Positions 24,265-31,188 of a stretch of 64,000 nt of DNA are shown one piece after another (positions within the stretch are counted from its first letter, which is position 1; every line of letters begins with the position of its first letter). The position numbers and the translations under genes are program-made. Where the stretch lies: positions 115,832-179,831 of the forward strand of contig NZ_RKLQ01000006.1 in NCBI RefSeq assembly GCF_019599405.1, given 5' to 3'. A model generated the notes under the pieces. That model was not told the DNA's origin. It was given only the letters and a program-made list of their open reading frames with translations, and ran no database searches. The DNA comes from Haloarcula salinisoli. GTDB taxonomy: Archaea; Halobacteriota; Halobacteria; Halobacteriales; Haloarculaceae.

Positions 24265-25257
24265 ATGAGTACCGACAACACCACAGAGGCGAGTACGGAC
24301 ACCGAATCGAAGTGCGGAGCATCGACCGAGGACGCCGAGGCAGAAAGGAGTACAGAGACGTCTTCGAAGTGTGGCGCTTCATCGTCGTCCGCATCATCAT
24401 CCAGTAGTAGCTCCTGTGGCGCGTCCAGCGACGACAGCGACGAGGAAGAGGAGGTCGGTGCCACCGTCGACGACTTCGACGCGGACCCGGGACAACTCAT
24501 TGCAGTGGGGCTCGGTCCCGGCCAGCCCGATGGGATGACCGCCAAGGCCCGGTCGGCGCTCCTCGACGCGGAACACATCGTCGGCTATACAACCTACGTT
24601 GAACTGCTCCCCGACGAGGTCGTCGAGGGGGCCGACGACATCTACAACACGCCGATGTGTGGCGAGGTGTCCCGCACAGAGGAGGCTATCGACCGGGCCC
24701 TTGCCGGCAACGACGTCGCCATCATCGGCAGCGGCGACCCGAACGTCTATGCCCTGGCCGGGCTCGCACTCGAAATCATCGAGTCGAAGGGTGCGACGGC
24801 GTCGATGCTGGAGTTCGACGTGGTGCCGGGCGTCCCGGCGGCCCAGTCCTGTGCCGCACGTGTCGGCGCGCCGCTGGTCAACGACACCGTCTCCATCTCG
24901 CTGTCGGACCACCTCACCGATATGCCGACCATCGAGTCGCGGCTCCACGCCGCCGCCAAGGAGGGCTTTACCATCTCCATCTACAATCCGTGGAGCCGCA
25001 AGCGCCGCGAGAACTACGCGAAGTGCTGTGAGATACTCCTGGAGCACCGCGACCCCGAGACGCCCGTCGGTGTCGTCCACGCCGCCGGCCGCGAGGACGA
25101 ACAGGTCGAAATCGTCGAGTTGCAGGAGCTCCCGGAGCTGGGCGAGACGGACCTCGTGGACATGACGACCACACTACTCGTGGGCAACGAGGACACCTAC
25201 GTCTGGGACGACCGCATGGTCACGCCCCGCGGGTACGAGACGAAATACGATTACTGA
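24265..25257 (+). CDS. cbiH2: CbiH-family C17-methyltransferase, copy 2, with Cys/Ser-rich N-terminal tail
   Basis: This 330-aa protein has a CbiH/CobJ methylase domain from residue 72 (LIAVGLGPGQPDGMTAKAR). Loops include IIGSGDPNVYALAG and VVPGVPAAQSCAARVGAPLV, then TISIYNPWSRKRRENYAKCC. The first 65 residues are low-complexity Ser/Glu/Asp with three near-copies of a [KS]CGAS motif (SKCGAST, SKCGASS, SSCGASS). Such a tail is not needed for methylase activity and could bind cobalt or another thiophilic metal. Two Cys (KCC) in the domain are also unusual. Only one copy is expected to be the C17 enzyme. Confidence 0.9.
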   Translation: MSTDNTTEASTDTESKCGASTEDAEAERSTETSSKCGASSSSASSSSSSSCGASSDDSDEEEEVGATVDDFDADPGQLIAVGLGPGQPDGMTAKARSALLDAEHIVGYTTYVELLPDEVVEGADDIYNTPMCGEVSRTEEAIDRALAGNDVAIIGSGDPNVYALAGLALEIIESKGATASMLEFDVVPGVPAAQSCAARVGAPLVNDTVSISLSDHLTDMPTIESRLHAAAKEGFTISIYNPWSRKRRENYAKCCEILLEHRDPETPVGVVHAAGREDEQVEIVELQELPELGETDLVDMTTTLLVGNEDTYVWDDRMVTPRGYETKYDY

Positions 25258-25259
25258 CA

Positions 25260-25523
25260 ATGTATACGATAACAATCGACCGAGAGGCCTGCGACGGTAT
25301 CTTCGCCTGTCTGGTCCGAGACGACCGGTTCGCGGAGAGCGCGGACGGACTCGCAGCTATCGAGGTGGACGACGAGCACGCCATCGCGGCTACGTTCGAC
25401 GACGACCGGCGCGAGTCGGCCGAGCAGGCCGCCGCGGCCTGTCCGCTGGACGCCATCACCGTCGAGGACGCCGAGACCGACGCGCCGCCCCAGACGCTCG
25501 AACCGACGGAGGCCGGACGATGA
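25260..25523 (+). CDS. small ferredoxin, probably three-cysteine cluster type
   Basis: The 87-aa protein has a ferredoxin-like pattern: Cys in REACDGIFACLVRDDRF (C-x5-C) and Cys-Pro in AAAACPLDAITVED. Three cysteines in this spacing suggest a [3Fe-4S] cluster rather than [4Fe-4S]. The last 20 residues are a loose acidic tail. It sits 2 nt after cbiH2 and overlaps the next gene by 4 nt, so it is built into the cobalamin operon. It may feed electrons to a reductive step of the anaerobic pathway, for example the precorrin-6A reductase step for which I see no enzyme. Confidence 0.82.
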   Translation: MYTITIDREACDGIFACLVRDDRFAESADGLAAIEVDDEHAIAATFDDDRRESAEQAAAACPLDAITVEDAETDAPPQTLEPTEAGR

Positions 25524-26191
25524 GCATCGAGACCGGCCCGCCCGGCGACATGCTGGCGGCCCACCCCGAGACGGCCTACTTCTGGGGCCGTGTCGCCGGC
25601 GACGGCGAGTGTGGCGAGAACTGTGTCACGGTCCGGACCACTGACGAGACGGCCGCCCGCCGGCTCGGGAGTATCGCCGGCGCCGAACGGACAGACCAGC
25701 GCATCGTCGAGCGCCCGTACGCCCACGATACGTCGATTACCCGCCAGGAAGAGCAGTATACGGTTCAGGTCGTCGGACCGCTGGCAGAGCGGGCCAGCGG
25801 GGCGCTGGGGCTGCCCTTCGAGGGCGAGTCCGGCGGCTACCGGCTGGACCCGCTTTCCGACTACGACCGGCAGCTCCTCCGCGGGCTCGTCGAGGGCTGT
25901 GGGACCGTCTGTTTCAAATCGGGTGACGCCGGGGCGAACGACGCCGTCGGGCTCTCCTTTGTCCACGAGAGCCGGGGTCTCCTCCGGACGATCCAGTCGC
26001 TGCTGGACGACGTTCCGGTCGCGGCTCCCTACGACGACTGCAGCGACGCCTCCTCGGGCTACTGGTTCGGGGTCGACGACGACGCCGTCCCCGCCGTCGG
26101 CGAGTGGCTCTACGAGGGTAGCGAAGCGAGCGGGCTGTTCGCGCCGACCCGTCGGCGCAAGCTCCGTCAGAGCATCGAGCGAGTCCGATGA
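25520..26191 (+). CDS. LAGLIDADG-like protein inside the cobalamin operon
   Basis: The 223-aa sequence looks like a two-fold LAGLIDADG protein. YFWGRVAGDGECGENCV (from residue 20) and LLRGLVEGCGTVCFK (from 118) sit at the starts of two similar halves, each followed by beta strands and by helices such as AARRLGSIAG and LLRTIQSLLDDVP. The first motif keeps its acidic residue; in the second the Asp position is Cys. Loss of one acid suggests no DNA cleavage. The gene overlaps the ferredoxin and cbiX by 4 nt on each side, so it is a stable member of the pathway. I recall similar genes in other haloarchaeal cobalamin clusters, without a proven role. Confidence 0.75.
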   Translation: MSIETGPPGDMLAAHPETAYFWGRVAGDGECGENCVTVRTTDETAARRLGSIAGAERTDQRIVERPYAHDTSITRQEEQYTVQVVGPLAERASGALGLPFEGESGGYRLDPLSDYDRQLLRGLVEGCGTVCFKSGDAGANDAVGLSFVHESRGLLRTIQSLLDDVPVAAPYDDCSDASSGYWFGVDDDAVPAVGEWLYEGSEASGLFAPTRRRKLRQSIERVR

Positions 26192-27405
26192 GCGAAGCAG
26201 TAAGTAAAGGGCTGGACGACGAGGCCATACTGCTTGCCGGCCACGGCTCCCGGCGGGAGAAATCCAACGAGCAGGTCCGCGAGCTGGCCGCCGATCTGGA
26301 GGGGCGACTGGGGATTCCCGTCGACGCTGCGTTCCTCGAACTCGCCGAGCCGGCCATCGACGACGCTATCGCCGGGCTCGCAGCGACCGTCTCGCAGGTG
26401 ACGGTCGTCCACCTCTCCCTGTTCGCGGCCAGCCACGTCAAAAACGACGTCCCTCTGGCGGTGACACAGGCCCGCGAGCGCCACCCGGAGCTGACCATCA
26501 ACAACGGGGCGCATCTGGGCGTCCACCCCGCCTTGCTCTCGCTGCTGGACGACCGGGCGGCGGCCGTCGAGGCCGAACTCGGCGTCGACCGCGAGGACGA
26601 CGATGTCGCCGTGGTCCTCTGTGCGCGGGGCTCCTCGGACCCCGACGCGAACGCCGACGTCCATAAGCTAGCCCGGCTGCTGTACGAAGGACGGGCCTTC
26701 GATCGCTGTGCGGCCTCCTTCATCGGCGTCACCGAACCGCTGTTAGAGGAGACGCTCCACGACGTGGCCAAGACCCGCCCCGACGCTGTCGTCGTCCTGC
26801 CGTACATGCTGGGCGACGGCGTCCTGACGGGTCGCATCAAGGAGGGTGCCCGGGAGTTCGACGAGGAGTACCCATACGTCGACGCCGGCTTCGGCGAACC
26901 GCTGGGGACAGACCACAGGCTGCTTGACGTGCTGGGCGACCGCTGGCAGGAAGCCAGGACGGGCAGCGTCGAGATGTCCTGTGACACCTGCAAGTACAAG
27001 GTCGAACTCGACGGCTACGAGGACGACACCGGCGGTGCCCGGGCGATGTTGCGGGCGCTGACCCACCAGGCCGAACACGACGACCGAGAGGACGTCGACG
27101 ACGACCCGCACGTCCACGACGCGCCCGAGAAACACGTCGCCGTCTGCACGAACCAGACCTGTGCCGCCGACGGCGCGCCGGCAGTTCTAGAGCGGCTGCG
27201 CCAGGCCGCCCGCGACAGCGACCACTGCGACGCCCGTATCACTCGGTCGTCCTGTCTGGGTCGCTGTGGCGAGGGGCCGATGGTCGCGGTCTACCCAGAC
27301 GGGGTCTGGTACGGCGACGTCGGCGAGGACGACGCCGAACGCCTCGTCGCCGACCATCTGGACCGGGACCGCATCGCGAGCGAACTGGTCGACCAGACGC
27401 TGTAA
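26188..27405 (+). CDS. cbiX: sirohydrochlorin cobaltochelatase CbiX with C-terminal [2Fe-2S] thioredoxin-like domain
   Basis: CbiX (405 aa) inserts cobalt early, into sirohydrochlorin. The first half has the catalytic LLAGHGSRREKSNEQ (residues 16-30) and LFAASHVKNDVP with the second histidine near 87. The second half repeats the fold, but GHGS is ARGS and the second His is lost (VLPYMLGDGVLTGRIKEG). From residue 310 a thioredoxin-like ferredoxin domain follows, with VCTNQTC and SSCLGRCGEGPMVAVYPDG; its four Cys fit a [2Fe-2S] cluster. A HDxxxHxH-like stretch (EHDDREDVDDDPHVHD) in the linker may hold cobalt. It overlaps the LAGLIDADG-like gene by 4 nt. Confidence 0.92.
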   Translation: MSEAVSKGLDDEAILLAGHGSRREKSNEQVRELAADLEGRLGIPVDAAFLELAEPAIDDAIAGLAATVSQVTVVHLSLFAASHVKNDVPLAVTQARERHPELTINNGAHLGVHPALLSLLDDRAAAVEAELGVDREDDDVAVVLCARGSSDPDANADVHKLARLLYEGRAFDRCAASFIGVTEPLLEETLHDVAKTRPDAVVVLPYMLGDGVLTGRIKEGAREFDEEYPYVDAGFGEPLGTDHRLLDVLGDRWQEARTGSVEMSCDTCKYKVELDGYEDDTGGARAMLRALTHQAEHDDREDVDDDPHVHDAPEKHVAVCTNQTCAADGAPAVLERLRQAARDSDHCDARITRSSCLGRCGEGPMVAVYPDGVWYGDVGEDDAERLVADHLDRDRIASELVDQTL

Positions 27406-27430
27406 GTGATTCAACAACGACACGATACCA

Positions 27431-27802
27431 ATGAGCTGCTACGAAATCGAGGCCCTTCGACTGGGTCTCATGAACGTTCTCGGTACCGAAGACGACCACG
27501 CGCGCCAGCACGCGAAAGCAGAGCTGGAGGGCCACATGACCGGCCCGATCGAGGCACTCGCGAACGCGGAGACCCTCTCGGCCATCGAGCGCCACCTCGA
27601 CGCCGCGCTCGTCGACCTGGAGGAGGAGATCGCCCGCACGGACAGCGACAGCCCGGAGTACGACTATATGCGTGGCCGGCTGGTGGCGGTGCGGGACGCC
27701 GAACGCGCCGTGAGCCGCATCACCGCCCAGGGCGAGAGCGTCCTCGACGGCCTGGGCGAGGCCCACGACGTGCTCCACGAGGCGTTCCCAGTCGATGAGT
27801 GA
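27431..27802 (+). CDS. DUF3209 family protein
   Basis: The 123-aa helical protein starts MSCYEIEALRLGLMNVLGTE, which I recognise as DUF3209. It is predicted to be almost all alpha-helix, with His residues in DDHARQHAKAELEGHM and late in EAHDVLHEAF that could bind metal or a tetrapyrrole. The family has no known function. Its place between cbiX and the propeller gene (8-nt overlap with the latter) links it to cobalamin or cobalt handling. It is a candidate for one of the pathway steps without an enzyme in this window. Confidence 0.82.
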   Translation: MSCYEIEALRLGLMNVLGTEDDHARQHAKAELEGHMTGPIEALANAETLSAIERHLDAALVDLEEEIARTDSDSPEYDYMRGRLVAVRDAERAVSRITAQGESVLDGLGEAHDVLHEAFPVDE

Positions 27803-29081
27803 GCAGGCGTCGGCGGCACCGCTGGGCGAGATTCCGCCGGCTCGCTCCAGGCAGCAGGGCCGCCGGTCGGCCGTGACGCTCTCCGACGGGCTGGCCGTCG
27901 TCGGGACCGCTACTGGTGACCGACTCGGTTTCGAGACGACCAGTTCGGGACCGCCGGTCCGGCGGTGGTCTCACGAGTCCGACGGGACGCCGAGTGTCGT
28001 CGCCGCGACGCCGTTCGACGGGAGCGTCCACTCCGGCGGCGGTCGACGCTCCGCGTCTCGGGCCGCCGGAGGCGTGGTCGTCGGGGAGCGCAGTGCCCGC
28101 GGGGCGGTATGCTGTCACGACCACGACGGCTCCGTGCGGTGGCAGTACGAGACGAGCCGCGAGGTCGGCGACCCCCAGTCGGACACTCGCTTTCTCAGGC
28201 CGTTCGTCGCCAGTCTCGCTACCGACGGCGACCGTCTGTACGCGGCGGCCAGACGGTACGAGCGCCGGCCCGACCAGGCGACCGAGCGCCACTTCGAGAG
28301 CGTCGTCTACGCGTTTGCGGCCGACGGAACGGTCGACTGGACCTACCACACCGATGCCTCGCCGATTTCGCTGTCGGTCCGAGAGGACCGCCTCGCCGTC
28401 GCGTACAACCGGTGTCCCGGTGACCACCAGCACGGGCTCGTCGTTCTCGACACCGCGGACGGGACGCCGCGGTGGATGTGGGACCCGGGCACTGCGGGTC
28501 AGCGCCGTGTCGGCGACGTCGCCCTCCTCGAGGACGGCGCGATACTCACGAGCCACGGCGACTACTGTGGCTACCGGCTCGGAGCGGACGGCGCGCAGCG
28601 GTGGCGCGTCCCCCTGGCGACGCCCCGAGCCGTCGATGGGGAACGGGTCTACGCCTACCCGAATCACGTCCACGCCACCCAGTCGGGCGCGGTGTTCGTC
28701 ACCGGCAACACCTACCCCGAGGACGGTCGCGAGACGGCGGTTCGACACCCCCTCGAACACACCGCCGTCGGCATCTCGCTCGACGGCGACCGGCGATGGT
28801 CGGCCGACGTGGGCGGCTTCGCCAGCGGCCTGGGCGCCGACGGTGACCTGCTGGCGGTGCCGGGCGCCCAGCACTTCCGCGACCGGGACGCCGATACCCA
28901 CGGACTCCGGCTGTTCGACGTCGAGTCGGGTCAGGTCCAGTCGGTCGAGACTGATGGTATCATCACCGCGGCAGCGGTCGACGACCGTTCTGTCGTCACC
29001 GTCGAGGAGCCGGTCGTCTACCACGACGAGGGTCGCGAGCGGGGCGCCTACAGACTCCACCGCTTTCCACGCTCGGGCTGA
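27795..29081 (+). CDS. PQQ/WD-like beta-propeller protein of the cobalamin operon
   Basis: This 428-aa protein has propeller-type repeats, such as GLAVVGTATGDRLGFE, GSVRWQYETSREVGD and GLVVLDTADGTPRWMWD. The repeats are more divergent than those of the lipoprotein at 777. There is no signal peptide, so it should be cytoplasmic. Several His and Cys residues (AVCCHDHDGSVRW, HGDYCGYRL, NHVHATQ) lie in loops and could bind metal. The start overlaps the DUF3209 gene by 8 nt, which argues that it belongs to the same transcript. It may be a chaperone or docking platform; no enzyme motif is seen. Confidence 0.75.
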   Translation: MSEQASAAPLGEIPPARSRQQGRRSAVTLSDGLAVVGTATGDRLGFETTSSGPPVRRWSHESDGTPSVVAATPFDGSVHSGGGRRSASRAAGGVVVGERSARGAVCCHDHDGSVRWQYETSREVGDPQSDTRFLRPFVASLATDGDRLYAAARRYERRPDQATERHFESVVYAFAADGTVDWTYHTDASPISLSVREDRLAVAYNRCPGDHQHGLVVLDTADGTPRWMWDPGTAGQRRVGDVALLEDGAILTSHGDYCGYRLGADGAQRWRVPLATPRAVDGERVYAYPNHVHATQSGAVFVTGNTYPEDGRETAVRHPLEHTAVGISLDGDRRWSADVGGFASGLGADGDLLAVPGAQHFRDRDADTHGLRLFDVESGQVQSVETDGIITAAAVDDRSVVTVEEPVVYHDEGRERGAYRLHRFPRSG

Positions 29082-29167
29082 GTGACGCCGGCGGGACACC
29101 CCTCTCGTTGAGGGTGCGGAGCCCACCGTTGGACACAGTAATGTATCAGTGGACAGAATATTACCGC

Positions 29168-29803
29168 ATGGTCCAGCACACCGATGGCGTGGCCCGTATC
29201 CCCGTCGACGGCGTAGAACTCGAGGCCACGTTCGATGTGCCCCAGGGCGCATCGGGGGTGGTGGTCTTCGCCCACGGGAGCGGCTCCAGTCGCAAGAGCC
29301 CGCGTAACAACTACGTTGCCGAGGTCATCCGCGAGCGCGGCCTGGGAACGCTCCTGTTCGACCTCCTCACGGAAGCCGAAGACCAGCAGCGACAGAACCG
29401 CTTCGACATCTCACTGCTGACCGACCGGCTCGTCTGGGTTACCGAGTGGGTGTGGAAACAGGACCCCGAGCTGTCGGTCGGCTACTTCGGGTCGAGCACG
29501 GGCGCCGCCACGGCGCTGCGCGGGGCGGCGCGGTACGGCGAGGACGTCGACGGCGTGGTCTCTCGGGGCGGACGTGTGGACATGGCCGCGGACTCGTTGA
29601 GCGATGTCACGGCTCCCACGCTGTTTGTCGTCGGCGGCGCCGATAGCGAGGTGCTCGCTCTCAACAGGGAGGCGTACGAACGGCTCACCTGTGACCGCTC
29701 GCTGCACGTCGTGGCGGGTGCCGGGCACCTCTTCGAGGCCGAAGACGAGCTCCGGGAGGTCGCCACGGTGGCCGCGGACTGGTTCGAATCGAAGCTGCGG
29801 TGA
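29168..29803 (+). CDS. alpha/beta hydrolase, dienelactone hydrolase-like
   Basis: The 211-aa hydrolase has the usual order. The oxyanion region is VVVFAHGSGSSRKSPRN (residue 30). The nucleophile elbow is GYFGSSTGAATAL near residue 105, with Ser flanked as G-S-S-T-G. The catalytic Asp is in FVVGGADSEVLALN and the His is in VAGAGHLFEAEDEL near 190. I use ATG 29168; ATG 29141 would add nine residues without a family match. It probably acts on a small ester or lactone. It lies between the propeller gene and a VanZ-like gene and need not belong to cobalamin synthesis. Confidence 0.85.
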   Translation: MVQHTDGVARIPVDGVELEATFDVPQGASGVVVFAHGSGSSRKSPRNNYVAEVIRERGLGTLLFDLLTEAEDQQRQNRFDISLLTDRLVWVTEWVWKQDPELSVGYFGSSTGAATALRGAARYGEDVDGVVSRGGRVDMAADSLSDVTAPTLFVVGGADSEVLALNREAYERLTCDRSLHVVAGAGHLFEAEDELREVATVAADWFESKLR

Positions 29804-29804
29804 C

Positions 29805-30179
29805 CTACTCGGTGCTCCGATACCACCAGCCGACACCGAGCATCGACCCGAGGACGCCGGCTACCAGGTCGGCTCGTTCCGGGACACGCCCGGGCACGTA
29901 CTGCTGGAGATACCCGACGGCAAGGCCAAGTAGAACCGAGCCACAGAGGGCTCCGCCACCGGAGATGGGATTTGCCGTCCCGTCGGCGGCGAACGCGTCA
30001 GCCAGTGTTACCGCGAAGGCGACGTGACCGACGAAGTGGAGCCACTTGTCCGGGCCGTACGTGTCGAAGGCTTCGTGGCGGTCGAACGGTGAGGGGACCA
30101 GCGACCCGACCAGCAGGACGACCCCGACGGTCAGGACCCGTCGCCAGCGCGCGTCGGCTGTAGCTTCCTGAGATGGCAC
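29805..30179 (-). CDS. VanZ-like small membrane protein
   Basis: The 124-aa protein has four hydrophobic segments (residues 12-28, 45-62, 70-88, 100-118). Motifs of the VanZ family are present: DKWLHFVGHVAFAVTLADAF after the first helix and QYVPGRVPERADLVAGVLGS before the last. The role of VanZ-like proteins in archaea is unknown. It faces the hydrolase gene tail to tail with 1 nt between, and its start is 45 nt from the end of cbtA on the same strand. Confidence 0.72.
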   Translation of the reverse strand: MPSQEATADARWRRVLTVGVVLLVGSLVPSPFDRHEAFDTYGPDKWLHFVGHVAFAVTLADAFAADGTANPISGGGALCGSVLLGLAVGYLQQYVPGRVPERADLVAGVLGSMLGVGWWYRSTE

Positions 30180-30224
30180 TGGCGAAGGTTGGGACGGACG
30201 ACAGATTAAGAGCCGTGACAGTTC

Positions 30225-30935
30225 TCAGTCGGCTGTCGTCGGGAACTCGGTCTCGTCGGCGACCAGTGCCGGCTCGCCCAGCCAGCTGTGGACGGCGGCG
30301 ATAATGGCCCACAGTCCGGCCTGACCGAAGACGACCGTCCACCGGTAGGCGGCCGCGAGCGTCACCGGGACGGGACCACTGACGGCGTTTGCTGGGGCCA
30401 GCGCGACCGGGACAGAAAGCACCACGAGCGGGAGCCCAGTCGCCAGTGCTCTGATGGCCGGGTGCCGATGTGCTGTCTGTCGGTACGCCACCACGCACGC
30501 GGCCGCGACGAGCGCCCCGACGGCCATCATCCCGGCGTAGAGGGCCATGCGCGTGTCGGTCGCGAGCGCCTGCTCGACACCCGGCGGCTGAGGCGGCAGG
30601 ACGAGCCACGGCGCGCCCGAGACGGTGAGAAAGCCCGCGGCCGCGAGTGTCAGCCGCTGCGTGACAGCACGCCCCGGCAGCACCGGTTCGAGGAAGTAGT
30701 AGCCGACACCGAAGACGGCGATACCGAAGAGGAGACCCCAGAGGACGCCGCCGCCGACGCTGACGGCTGCCGTCGTGAGCCCGTCCACGACCGGGCCGCC
30801 GCTGTGGCTGTGCCCGGATTCGAACGTCTCCAGCCCGGCCGTGAAGCTGTTCCCGACAGTCGCCTGGAACAGGCCGTATCCGAGCCCGCCGACGAGCCCT
30901 GCGAGCGCTCCGCGTTCGAGGTAGTCGGTCGCCAT
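30225..30935 (-). CDS. cbtA: cobalt transporter subunit CbtA
   Basis: CbtA (236 aa) is the membrane subunit of a cobalt uptake system known from comparative genomics of B12 genes. It starts ATDYLERGALAGLVGGLGYG with the first helix. A His-containing loop, ESGHSHSGG, follows near residue 42, and four or five more helices (55-78, 90-112, 125-148, 165-185, 200-220) complete it. The loop HSHSGG is a likely metal site. It directly follows cbtB, overlapping its stop by 1 nt. The pair should bring Co2+ to the chelatases encoded on both sides. Confidence 0.88.
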   Translation of the reverse strand: MATDYLERGALAGLVGGLGYGLFQATVGNSFTAGLETFESGHSHSGGPVVDGLTTAAVSVGGGVLWGLLFGIAVFGVGYYFLEPVLPGRAVTQRLTLAAAGFLTVSGAPWLVLPPQPPGVEQALATDTRMALYAGMMAVGALVAAACVVAYRQTAHRHPAIRALATGLPLVVLSVPVALAPANAVSGPVPVTLAAAYRWTVVFGQAGLWAIIAAVHSWLGEPALVADETEFPTTAD

Positions 30936-31138
30936 CAGTGGCAGGTGATACCGGCACCGTGGCGGAAGTTGTGCATGGCGTCGTGGACCATCGGGTCCTG
31001 GACGAACAGCAGCGTGAATCCGAGGGCTGCGATCAGTGCGACTCCGATAGCGACCTGGGCCGGCGTGAGCGTCGTTTTCGCGCGTTCGTACCGTTCCTGG
31101 ACGCTGTCGTCGTTGTCCAGCTCTGAACTGTCCTGCAT
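30935..31138 (-). CDS. cbtB: cobalt transporter subunit CbtB
   Basis: CbtB (67 aa) has one membrane helix (AIGVALIAALGFTLLFVQ, residues 32-49) and ends with the metal-binding segment HDAMHNFRHGAGITCH, holding four His and one Cys. That C-terminus is the hallmark of the family. I start at ATG 31138 because the promoter (operator 31161-31174 and TATATA 31153-31160) lies directly upstream; a longer frame would run through that promoter. Confidence 0.9.
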   Translation of the reverse strand: MQDSSELDNDDSVQERYERAKTTLTPAQVAIGVALIAALGFTLLFVQDPMVHDAMHNFRHGAGITCH

Positions 31139-31152
31139 TGAAATTCTACTTG

Positions 31153-31174
31153 TATATATAACAACTGAGCTTGT
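31153..31174 (-). promoter_or_regulatory. cbtBA promoter: TATATATA box and ACAA-N6-TTGT operator
   Basis: Read on the minus strand, ACAA-GCTCAG-TTGT (31174-31161) leads directly into TTATATATA and then the cbtB start. The order, operator then TATA then start, is the same as before cbiT and the cbiH leader, but the TATA box is about 6 nt closer to the start codon. This promoter also lies only 15 nt from the end of chlID. Confidence 0.65.
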
Positions 31175-31188
31175 AAAACTTCCGACCC

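Noticed and set aside
27720..29252. 510-codon open frame on the minus strand opposite the propeller gene
   Set aside because: It is Arg/Val/Gly-rich with no domain and lies wholly opposite a gene with clear repeats. Long antisense frames are expected in G+C-rich DNA with this codon bias.
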